This document shows positions 23,937 to 29,803 of a stretch of 30,540 nt of DNA, piece by piece. Numbering within the stretch: position 1 is the stretch's first letter; each line of letters begins with the position of its first letter. The position numbers were made by a program, and so were the translations under genes. This stretch comes from Bacteroidales bacterium (GTDB lineage: Bacteria; Bacteroidota; Bacteroidia; Bacteroidales; F082), in the NCBI GenBank assembly GCA_016281295.1, contig JAEEII010000143.1, positions 1-30,540 on the forward strand. Reading direction: 5' to 3'. The notes under the pieces are model-generated. The model was not told the DNA's origin. It saw only the letters and a program-made list of their open reading frames with translations, and did not search any database.

Positions 23937-24318
23937 TTTTTAATAGCGATGTACAAGTATCTTTAAAGGAATATATAGATTCATTGAAGCATTATCCAAT
24001 AACAATTGAAAGGGTAATTGAAAAGTATGATAATATGGTCAATGCATTATTAGAATTGGGTAATTCGATAAATACACCTCCAATTTGCACAAACAAAGAT
24101 TTAGGACAGACATTTAATGTAAATGGAGCACCTTTAAACAAAACCTTAGACGGTTTAATTACCAAGATGAAAGCGGGTTTCAATGGGCATTTACTTGTAA
24201 CTATGATTACGAAAATGAAACCATTAAAATAGTAAAAATGATGGCTTCTACACACATCAAAGAAGACAAGTCAAAATGCCTTTTTCAAATTTTAGAATTG
24301 ATTGAAAAACTCAAATAG
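23927..24318 (+). pseudogene. Second ORF of the pair, probably frameshifted (interval 13)
   Basis: Open from ATG 23927 (MVVVFNSDVQVSLKEYIDSL) to a stop at 24232 in one frame. From about 24180 another frame reads GFQWAFTCNYDYENETIKI and on to LIEKLK, stop 24318, with a more protein-like composition. One missing T in the run near 24178-24181 would join the two into a protein of about 130 residues. Unknown function. Confidence 0.45.
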
Positions 24319-24372
24319 TTTATTCTTTGCTGTCAACTGGTATATAGTTCCCAAATTTTTATATCATTTTTT

Positions 24373-24403
24373 GTTGCATTATTCAAAAGTTTTGTATTTT
24401 TGC
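24373..24403 (+). promoter_or_regulatory. Shared 31 bp promoter module, copy 5
   Basis: GTTGCATTATT then CAAAAGTTTTGTATTTTTG; -7 box at 24395-24402. The 80 bases after it have no ORF and end in eight T (24470-24477 region). On the minus strand the same stretch also reads as a gene end (LGANHIRITTAKIQNF, stop), so promoter and gene end overlap here. Confidence 0.6.
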
Positions 24404-24485
24404 AGTGGTGATTCTGATGTGATTCGCGCCAAGCCCCTTGAGGGAGGAGTAGACGTTTTCAGTTTCACTTTTTTTTGTGCCCTTT

Positions 24486-24519
24486 GTTTTAAGTGATTGA
24501 TTATTGAGGGGGATCAATG
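24486..24519 (+). repeat. Array repeat 14
   Basis: 34 bp, centre GAGGGGG. Its last three bases ATG are in frame with the coding fragment that follows. Confidence 0.9.
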
Positions 24520-24789
24520 AGATCAGTCGAGGAAATGCACAAGGCGGAACACTACGACAGCAAAGCCGAGTATTGGGAACGCATGGCAGAAAAAATCGAC
24601 CTCTCGATGCCCGAATCCATCGAGTTCTTTGAGCACAAGCTCGAGGTGGCCAAGGAATACCACGAAGGGGTCAAGTCGGGCAAGTACCCACGGCAACACG
24701 CCTACACGCTCACCTATGCCAAGAAGGCCGTCAACGAGGCGCAAAAGAACCTCGACATCGCCCGCAAGCTGTGGGGAGAAACCGCCTGA
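24520..24789 (+). pseudogene. C-terminal fragment of a mobile-element DUF3560-like protein (interval 14)
   Basis: 90 codons, open from the repeat's ATG at 24517: KAEHYDSKAEYWERMAEKID, LSMPESIEFFEHKLEVAKEY, HAYTLTYAKKAVNEAQKN. This pattern is common in Bacteroides conjugative-element and phage proteins annotated DUF3560. The N-terminal part is absent; the natural stop is kept. Confidence 0.5.
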
Positions 24790-24892
24790 ACCCAGCAATC
24801 CATGCCAGAGGCAAAAACAACGCCCCTGGCACCATCTTTCCCGACAAAACGAATAATCCTCCAAACTCAGCACACAATTGTAAAATAAGGCG

Positions 24893-24900
24893 TAATTTTG
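24893..24900 (+). promoter_or_regulatory. -7 box before the two-gene unit of interval 14
   Basis: TAATTTTG, 18 bases before ATG 24919; ATTG about 18 bases upstream could be the -33 box. Confidence 0.5.
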
Positions 24901-24918
24901 CACCCAAATACCCATTTT

Positions 24919-25152
24919 ATGAAAACAAAAGTAGTACATCTTCACCTCAATGAGCCTTACAACGGCGAAACGGACTTCTATTTCGGGTCGCTCAAGGCCA
25001 TTTTCGACACCATACCGCATGACGCAATCCGTATCTCATACAAGTATCTCACCAACGCAATCAGCGGAAAGAACCGGTTTGAGAACAAGCGGTGCACCAT
25101 CCGCATCGGCTACCTTGAACGAAAACAACAATCCAAAACAACGCAACAATGA
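24919..25152 (+). CDS. Small protein, first gene of a two-gene unit (interval 14)
   Basis: 77 residues, MKTKVVHLHLNEPYNGETDF, IPHDAIRISYKYLTNAISGK, ending in a Gln/Lys-rich tail. Its stop overlaps the next start (ATGA). Similar short proteins are often seen on Bacteroidota mobile elements; function unknown. Confidence 0.6.
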   Translation: MKTKVVHLHLNEPYNGETDFYFGSLKAIFDTIPHDAIRISYKYLTNAISGKNRFENKRCTIRIGYLERKQQSKTTQQ

Positions 25153-25463
25153 ACAAAAAAGATCTACTGCAATTCTGCCAATACTATCACGGTGAAAAAG
25201 AATGCCCATTCCAAGCAAGTGATGGCCGCTCTATCTGGTGGAAGATCGAATCATACGCTGTTCAAGCTGGAGACAAAACCGACAAAAAAAACCTTTCACC
25301 AACAATGATTGCCTACATCAAAGAGAGGGTTTGGCAATCGGATTCGGGATGGAATACATCATGGCAAGAGGCTCTTAAAAGGGCTGAATTACTTTATGAA
25401 ATTGGGAAATGGAATGCTGGGTATATCGCTGACAAGACTGCCGATATATCCATTGCATTTTAG
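25149..25463 (+). CDS. Small protein, second gene of a two-gene unit (interval 14)
   Basis: 104 residues, MNKKDLLQFCQYYHGEKECP, GRSIWWKIESYAVQAGD, LSPTMIAYIKERVWQSDSGW. Translationally coupled to the previous gene. It ends against the stop of the convergent ART gene (stops overlap). No family recognised. Confidence 0.55.
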   Translation: MNKKDLLQFCQYYHGEKECPFQASDGRSIWWKIESYAVQAGDKTDKKNLSPTMIAYIKERVWQSDSGWNTSWQEALKRAELLYEIGKWNAGYIADKTADISIAF

Positions 25464-25812
25464 ATTTCTTCAAGTTCAACAAACCACTTGCCATTTATTT
25501 GGTAAGGCTCTTTCAGAAGCCTATATTTGGTATCCTTCATCAAAAGTACTTCTTTTTCACTGTTGTATTCTGATATGGGACGAATATAGGCTCCCGATTT
25601 ATTTCTAATAACCATAATAAGGTCATTCTTGCCTCTATTATCAAAACTATAATAGGAAACAGTTATATCAGTACTCGATGATGCAGATGCCGTATTTACC
25701 CATGTCTTATTTCCTTTCCATGCCGATTGGAATTGTGCAAGCAACTCTGCACCACCATCACTATGCACTTCTCTATACACAACACCCTCATACCGCTTCA
25801 TTTTGTTATTCA
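25460..25812 (-). pseudogene. ADP-ribosyltransferase-like domain fragment (interval 14)
   Basis: 113 codons from ATG 25801, with the frame open up to repeat 15. The three ART motifs are visible: Arg10 in VVYREV, a Ser/Thr stretch TASASSS at 37-43, and the catalytic ExE in SEYNSEKEVLL (Glu82, Glu84). This order is that of the R-S-E class of mono-ADP-ribosyltransferases, and GAYIRPISEY is typical of phage MuF-ART proteins. Probably the C-terminal toxin domain of a longer head protein, with its N-terminal part removed by the repeat boundary. Confidence 0.6.
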
Positions 25813-25846
25813 GTTTTAAGTGATTGATTATTGAGGGAGATCAATG
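25813..25846 (+). repeat. Array repeat 15
   Basis: 34 bp, centre GAGGGAG. Confidence 0.9.
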
Positions 25847-25974
25847 CTAAGTTCTTCTGTTTCGTTTTTTATGCGTTTTCCAGCGTTATTAAAACCTTCA
25901 GCGTCAATCTCCAGTTTCTTGAAGCTTCCGTCATCGGTGATTTTTACTTTAAATTCTACTGTTCCTGTTGACAT
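25847..25974 (-). pseudogene. N-terminal fragment of a tape-measure-like gene (interval 15)
   Basis: 42 codons starting MSTGTVEFKVKITDDGSFKK, cut by repeat 15; close to the interval 7 piece but with a different cut point. Confidence 0.45.
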
Positions 25975-25989
25975 AACCAAAAAGTTTTA

Positions 25990-25997
25990 TATCTTTG
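25990..25997 (+). promoter_or_regulatory. -7 box of family A copy 4
   Basis: TATCTTTG, then CGGTG and the ATG at 26003. Confidence 0.5.
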
Positions 25998-26002
25998 CGG
26001 TG

Positions 26003-26260
26003 ATGGAAACGTTGCTGTTCATATTGTTTTGCATTGCCGGCCTTGTTCTGATAGTTTTCTTGGTGCCGTATATCATCGGTATTCTCCTTGGAATCGGCAA
26101 AGCCATCTGGATCATTGTTACAGGGCGTGACAAGGACCCTGAATTTGTTGAGGAACAAAAAGCCTTCGAAGCCAAGCGTGCGGCAAAGAAAGAGGCTCGC
26201 AAAGAAAGGCGGAAAGCCTTCTGGAGGATTCCATCTTCGCCAAGGGAATTCTTCCCTTGA
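26003..26260 (+). CDS. Small membrane protein, family A copy 4 (interval 15)
   Basis: 85 residues, METLLFILFCIAGLVLIVF, basic tail, end RIPSSPREFFP. N-terminal residues MET are shared with copy 1, the membrane part with copies 2 and 3. The end of a minus-strand gene (26261-26293, ERVKREQGLE) directly follows. Confidence 0.65.
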   Translation: METLLFILFCIAGLVLIVFLVPYIIGILLGIGKAIWIIVTGRDKDPEFVEEQKAFEAKRAAKKEARKERRKAFWRIPSSPREFFP

Positions 26261-26293
26261 TTATTCCAGTCCCTGCTCCCTCTTCACCCTCTC

Positions 26294-26327
26294 GTTTTAA
26301 GTGATTGATTATTGAGGGGAATCAATG
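26294..26327 (+). repeat. Array repeat 16 (last)
   Basis: 34 bp, centre GAGGGGA. No further copy is found to the right edge. Confidence 0.9.
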
Positions 26328-26395
26328 TTTTCACGGAAATCTTTCTTTTCCGGCGAAAAAACGCCAGATCATGTTTGTATATAACAAAAATGTTA

Positions 26396-26403
26396 TATCT
26401 TTG
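26396..26403 (+). promoter_or_regulatory. -7 box of hicAB
   Basis: TATCTTTG, followed by CGG; similar in context to the family A promoters. 30 bases before the hicA start. Confidence 0.5.
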
Positions 26404-26433
26404 CGGTGTGATTCAAAAGAAAGGAAAGTAAAC

Positions 26434-26615
26434 ATGAAATGGAACGAACTCAGAAGAACGCCGAGCAAAGAGGCTGGGAATTCGACAGACTCGGGAAGAA
26501 ACACGACATCTACCGCCACCCCGACAAAGACTACTTCATCCAGATTGAGCGGCACGACGCGGCGGAAGTGAAACACGGACTGCCAAGGCGGCTGCTGAAA
26601 CAAATCGGGGAGTGA
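26434..26615 (+). pseudogene. hicA: HicA-like toxin, frameshifted near its start
   Basis: ATG 26434 reads MKWNELRRT, a standard HicA start, then leaves frame near 26460; the remaining HicA (AEQRGWEFDRLGKKHDIYRH, HGLPRRLLKQIG) is in the next frame, so one base is missing. The active-site His region (KKHDIYRH) is intact. A second ATG at 26439 overlaps the first and is in the correct frame, giving a 58-residue HicA with a changed N-terminus (MERTQKNAEQ), so some product may still be made. HicA is an mRNA-cleaving toxin. Confidence 0.75.
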
Positions 26616-26668
26616 GACACTCCCCGGATTATCCATGAAGATAACAAACAATTCAAAATCAAACGAAT

Positions 26669-27076
26669 ATGAAGAAAGTGACAGTAATCATCAAGAAAGA
26701 GGAGGATGGATCCTATAGCATCCATGCCCCGGAACTGGAAAACGTGATCATCGGCGAGGGCGACACCGTGGCCGAGGCGAAGGCCGACTTCGCTAACAGC
26801 TACGCTGAGATGGTGGAAGCCTACATCGACAATGGCAAACCCGTACCTGCCGAATTGAGGGATGTTGAATTCGAGTACCGCTACGACCTCTCCGCGTTCT
26901 ACGACGCGCACCCCTACCTCAACGTGAGCAAACTGGCCGTGCACATGCATATCAACGCCTCGCTGATGCGCCAGTACCGCCGTGGCCAGTACATATCGGA
27001 GGAACAGGTGATGAGGATCCAGGAGGGCATCCGCTCCATTGGGCGCGAGCTGGCCGGCACCACCCTCGTGAAATAA
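26669..27076 (+). CDS. hicB: HicB antitoxin
   Basis: 135 residues. N-terminal partial RNase H-like fold (MKKVTVIIKKEEDGSYSIHA then GEGDTVAEAKADFANSY) and a C-terminal helix-turn-helix (YLNVSKLAVHMHINASLMRQ, ISEEQVMRIQEGI) that should bind its own promoter. Intact, 53 bases after hicA. HicB neutralises HicA and represses the operon. It lies after the last repeat, so either it belongs to the flank or its closing repeat was lost. Confidence 0.88.
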   Translation: MKKVTVIIKKEEDGSYSIHAPELENVIIGEGDTVAEAKADFANSYAEMVEAYIDNGKPVPAELRDVEFEYRYDLSAFYDAHPYLNVSKLAVHMHINASLMRQYRRGQYISEEQVMRIQEGIRSIGRELAGTTLVK

Positions 27077-27086
27077 AACCCTCGCA

Positions 27087-27106
27087 AGCCGCTTTCCGGC
27101 TCTTTT
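27087..27106 (+). terminator. Hairpin after hicB
   Basis: AGCCG, loop CTTTC, CGGCT, then CTTTTG, ten bases after the hicB stop. A wider inverted repeat encloses it (CCCTCGCAAG 27079-27088 with CTTGCGAGGG 27125-27134, followed by a T-run at 27144-27149). Confidence 0.55.
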
Positions 27107-27200
27107 GAATCACACACCGCCGCCCTTGCGAGGGGGGGCAGCTTTTTTGTGTAAAAAATCCTCGGAAGTATAACACATCCCCCTTAACAAGTCATCAATA

Positions 27201-27286
27201 GAGCCACAACTATAGGCTCCGAGGGACGCCGAAGCAGTAATGCCAGGTAGGTCTGCGGTTAGACCTTGAACACCCCTATCGGAGCC
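27201..27286 (+). other. Structured element with mutually exclusive stems
   Basis: GAGCC (27201-27205) can pair with GGCTC (27215-27219), but GGCTCCGA (27215-27222) can also pair perfectly with TCGGAGCC (27279-27286). Inside is a further perfect stem AGGTCT/AGACCT (27249-27266). The alternatives suggest a switch-like RNA or a dispersed palindromic element. I recognise no named riboswitch. Rest of the gene-free stretch 27077-27539: the terminator, a T9SS remnant and a promoter. Confidence 0.3.
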
Positions 27287-27308
27287 CCTTTATAACGTCC
27301 TTGTGATT

Positions 27309-27380
27309 CATCCAAACGTGCCCGCAGGCGTCTATGTGCTAAAAGTGGGTGGTCATTCGCAGCGCGTTGTGCGGTATTGA
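27309..27380 (+). pseudogene. Remnant of a T9SS C-terminal sorting domain
   Basis: HPNVPAGVYVLKVGGHSQ then RVVRY and stop. The NVPAGVYVLKV motif is the last strand pair of a type A sorting domain. The frame is blocked by a TGA at 27267-27269, so this is the tail of a lost gene and marks the right edge of the disturbed region. Confidence 0.55.
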
Positions 27381-27488
27381 GGTGCTGCGTGGAAATAATG
27401 GTTGCCTGGCTTCCTTTATTTATTGAATCAAGTTTTGATATTTTTTTTAAAATATCAACTATTTTTCGTTATTTAGTAAAAAAATTAT

Positions 27489-27496
27489 TATATTTG
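27489..27496 (+). promoter_or_regulatory. -7 box of the membrane protein gene
   Basis: TATATTTG, 43 bases before the start at 27540, in a very AT-rich region. Confidence 0.55.
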
Positions 27497-27539
27497 CTGC
27501 GTAAAGCTTAAATTAATTTATTGTTTTATTAAAAAATCA

Positions 27540-28208
27540 ATGATTATGTGGTTAGATATTCTGGTTTACGTCGCAGTGATTGGCGCGATTGCATTAGCCA
27601 TTTACTCTGTATTCAAACGCATCAAAAACACCGATGCGAATACAGCAGGCTATGTTTTTAATGGTAAAAAATGGGTGGCTTGGCTGTTGCTGCTTTGCAT
27701 CATCTCAGCATTGTTCATTGGCTTTATCATGCCTCTGTTCGCCGGGGGAGAAGGCTATCATCCCGAATGGGGAACTTTGGGAATCATGTTTTGGGCAGTC
27801 ATACTTTACATTTGCTATGCCATCATTGCTTTTGTCCCGGCTACTGCTGAAGAAGTTGAAGCGAATAAAGCCGCTGGGAACACCGTTTTGGGTAGTGTGG
27901 GAGCCACGACGGCTTCAATGTTCAAAACCATTTTTGCAGCTATTGGCGCTATCCTTGTCGCGCTTCCGGGAATGATCGGGAGTGCTTTGAATCCCGTATT
28001 AGCGGTAAAGACTATTGGAAGTACGGTTTACAAAGTCATCGGAACTGGTTTTAGTCATGTTATCGGTGGAATCCTGGCTTTGGTGCTCATTGCGGTTTTG
28101 GTGTTTGCGATTATTTATATCGCTTCCCTGGTTTTAGCCATCCTTGGTACTTTTGCCATCGGTATTATCGCCATTATAAAGTTCGTAAAAAACAATTTCA
28201 AAAAATAA
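27540..28208 (+). CDS. Multi-pass membrane protein of unknown function
   Basis: 222 residues. Hydrophobic segments near 3-25, 47-70, 80-98, 128-150 and 170-215; the last one is a long Ile/Val/Ala stretch. GKKWVAWLLLLCIISALFIG and VKTIGSTVYKVIGTGFSHV are the clearest stretches. The N-terminus MIMWLDILVYVAVIG has no cleavage site. No catalytic motif is seen and I do not recognise the family. Own promoter and own terminator, so a single-gene unit. Confidence 0.75.
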   Translation: MIMWLDILVYVAVIGAIALAIYSVFKRIKNTDANTAGYVFNGKKWVAWLLLLCIISALFIGFIMPLFAGGEGYHPEWGTLGIMFWAVILYICYAIIAFVPATAEEVEANKAAGNTVLGSVGATTASMFKTIFAAIGAILVALPGMIGSALNPVLAVKTIGSTVYKVIGTGFSHVIGGILALVLIAVLVFAIIYIASLVLAILGTFAIGIIAIIKFVKNNFKK

Positions 28209-28223
28209 CCATACGAACATAAA

Positions 28224-28265
28224 ACAACAACGGGAGCTCGTTATTGGGCTCCCGTTGTTGTTTTG
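28224..28265 (+). terminator. Rho-independent terminator of the membrane protein gene
   Basis: CAACAACGGGAGC (28224-28236) pairs with GCTCCCGTTGTTG (28248-28260), 13 bp, followed by TTTT. Confidence 0.85.
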
Positions 28266-28290
28266 TAACATTAATCGACTTCCGGATTGT

Positions 28291-28328
28291 TGTAAAGTTT
28301 CTTTACACTGCTGTAAAAAAACTTTACA
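28291..28328 (+). promoter_or_regulatory. Nested inverted repeats upstream of the tolC-like gene, putative operator
   Basis: TGTAAAGTTT (28291-28300) and AAACTTTACA (28319-28328) form a 10 bp dyad. Between them TTTACA-CTGC-TGTAAA (28302-28317) is a second dyad built from the same word. Such nested sites fit a TetR-like dimer pair controlling the efflux genes. The regulator is not in the window. Confidence 0.4.
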
Positions 28329-28375
28329 GTTTGTTGGATGTTGAAAAACGTAAATATTTGAAATTTAAATAGTTG

Positions 28376-28383
28376 TATTTTTG
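28376..28383 (+). promoter_or_regulatory. -7 box of the tolC-like gene
   Basis: TATTTTTG, 41 bases before the start at 28424. Confidence 0.5.
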
Positions 28384-28423
28384 GCATGACCTGTGCTTTC
28401 TCATACGGCAAATTGATTTTTGT

Positions 28424-29785
28424 ATGATGAAAGCAAAACAAACCCTCATTCTTGTGATGATGTTCCTTGGCACCCTGTGCAGCATTAATGCCCAGGATAC
28501 CGTTACCATGGATCTCAAATCCTGTATGCAATACGCTGTGGAGCACTCTACCAAGATGCGTATTGCCCAAGCCGACAACCGCGACGCACAGATCGACCGC
28601 CGTACAGCCATCCTCTCCGCATTCACCCCAACGGTGGAAGGAAGCTCCTACGCTTATTTTAATTTCGGTCGTTCCATCGACCCGGAGACGAACCTCTATA
28701 GCTTGACGACCTCGTTCCACAATGGCTTCAGCGCATCGGCAGGGATTATGCTCTTTAATGGATTTCAGGCAGTTAACAACCTGAAAATAACCAAGACAGC
28801 ACAGCAAATGGGACTGACCAAAGAACAGCAAACCATGGATCAGATCTGTCTCGCAACCATGGAAGCCTATTGTAACGTGTTGTACTATACCGAATTGGAA
28901 AAGGCTTTGCAAGGTCAAGTGGCCACAGCGGAGAAAGCGTTACAGTTGGCCGAGAAACAAGAGCAATTAGGGCAAAAGGCTCACGTCGATGTGGTGCAGA
29001 TGCAGAGCGACCTCGCCGATCGTCGGTACCAGCTGACCACCTGCCATAACAACCTTAACAACGCTGTCATCACCCTGAAAGACGTGATGTTTTGGCCCGT
29101 TGAGGAACCGCTGAAAATAACTGGTTCGTCGGTAGAGACGCCATATTATGACGTCTCTACAAAGGAGGTTCGTATTACCCAGATGGTGGATTATGCCAAA
29201 AACAACAACCCCTCGGTTCTTTTGGCGGAAGGTGCGATGAATAATGCCCGAATCGCCCTTAAAACCGCGCGTTGGCAGCTGTTGCCGAAGCTCTCGCTTT
29301 ATGGTGGCTGGTCGTCGAGCTACTTCACCTACCCGGGAAAAGAAGGTTATGAGCCGACTCCGTATTTTGATCAAATCAAGAACAACCGTGGAGAATATGT
29401 GCAACTCTCGCTGAGCATCCCGATTTACGACAGGCTTTCCAACCATTCCAACATCGCCAAAAAGAAGAATGCCTACACTCGAGCCAAGGCCGACTATGAT
29501 CAGACATTGCGCGATGTGGAGGCGGAGGTGCTTCGTGCAGTGGCCGACCGTGATGGGGCTGCCGATGCCCTGCGCCAGGCAGAAATCCGTGCTGATTTGC
29601 AACAAGAGGCCTTTTCTCTTAACAACAAACGTTTCGAGCAGGGATTGATCTCGTCCATCGAATACCAGACGGCCTCGAACAACTACCTCAACGCCCTTGC
29701 CGAACAATTGAACGCCAGGCTTCAATACTTTATCAAAAACAGTGTTGTAACTTATTATGGTGGAACGCCGTATATAGAGCAGTAA
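28424..29785 (+). CDS. TolC-like outer membrane efflux protein
   Basis: 453 residues from MMKAKQTLILVMMFLGTL at 28424, chosen because it gives a signal peptide ending SINAQ; the longer frame from 28373 starts within the promoter. Two OEP repeats of long helices: the first with MDLKSCMQYAVEHSTKMRIA, the second with ITQMVDYAKNNNPSVLLAEG and YDQTLRDVEAEVLRAVADRD. The terminal NNKRFEQGLISSIEYQTA is typical of the family. Trimer in the outer membrane, exit duct for drugs or metabolites. The ABC permease that follows after 18 bases is its likely partner; a membrane-fusion protein is not visible yet. Confidence 0.92.
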   Translation: MMKAKQTLILVMMFLGTLCSINAQDTVTMDLKSCMQYAVEHSTKMRIAQADNRDAQIDRRTAILSAFTPTVEGSSYAYFNFGRSIDPETNLYSLTTSFHNGFSASAGIMLFNGFQAVNNLKITKTAQQMGLTKEQQTMDQICLATMEAYCNVLYYTELEKALQGQVATAEKALQLAEKQEQLGQKAHVDVVQMQSDLADRRYQLTTCHNNLNNAVITLKDVMFWPVEEPLKITGSSVETPYYDVSTKEVRITQMVDYAKNNNPSVLLAEGAMNNARIALKTARWQLLPKLSLYGGWSSSYFTYPGKEGYEPTPYFDQIKNNRGEYVQLSLSIPIYDRLSNHSNIAKKKNAYTRAKADYDQTLRDVEAEVLRAVADRDGAADALRQAEIRADLQQEAFSLNNKRFEQGLISSIEYQTASNNYLNALAEQLNARLQYFIKNSVVTYYGGTPYIEQ

Positions 29786-29803
29786 CCAAACACCATTTTC
29801 ACA

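Larger units (their letters stand above)
18753..26327 (+). CRISPR. CRISPR-like array of 16 repeats with giant (203-1293 bp) intervals
   Basis: Sixteen 34-36 bp direct repeats, all on the plus strand, start directly after cas2. Each begins GTTTTAAGTGATTG, has a middle GAG plus G-run, and ends ATCAATG. Intervals in order are 447, 241, 206, 825, 314, 203, 470, 275, 278, 319, 409, 425, 876, 1293 and 447 bp. They are unrelated in sequence except for families of similar phage-like loci, and contents do not continue across a repeat, so the repeats were not inserted into one pre-existing sequence. The cas1-cas2-leader-repeat order and the GTTTTA start are as in type II CRISPR loci, but the units are 7 to 40 times too long. 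No cas9 or tracrRNA is in the window. Whether Cas1-Cas2 or another recombinase built it is open. Confidence 0.6.

Noticed and set aside
18753..26327. Integron cassette array with attC sites
   Set aside because: The repeat lacks the RYYYAAC/GTTRRRY core pairs, is too short, and cargo genes occur in both orientations. No integrase is in the window. A cassette-like function is still possible by another route.
18753..26327. Ordinary CRISPR array interrupted by insertions
   Set aside because: No interval contains a normal 30 bp spacer next to a repeat, every interval is long, and no insertion-sequence ends or target duplications are visible.
18753..26327. A 34 bp mobile repeat inserted many times into one phage genome
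   Set aside because: Pieces on both sides of each repeat do not join into one gene, and four intervals carry the same locus in different orientations.
27201..27286. Cyclic-di-GMP (GEMM) riboswitch
   Set aside because: GGGACGC and a later GGTAG resemble parts of the consensus, but the spacing and the tetraloop stem do not fit, and no suitable downstream gene follows.
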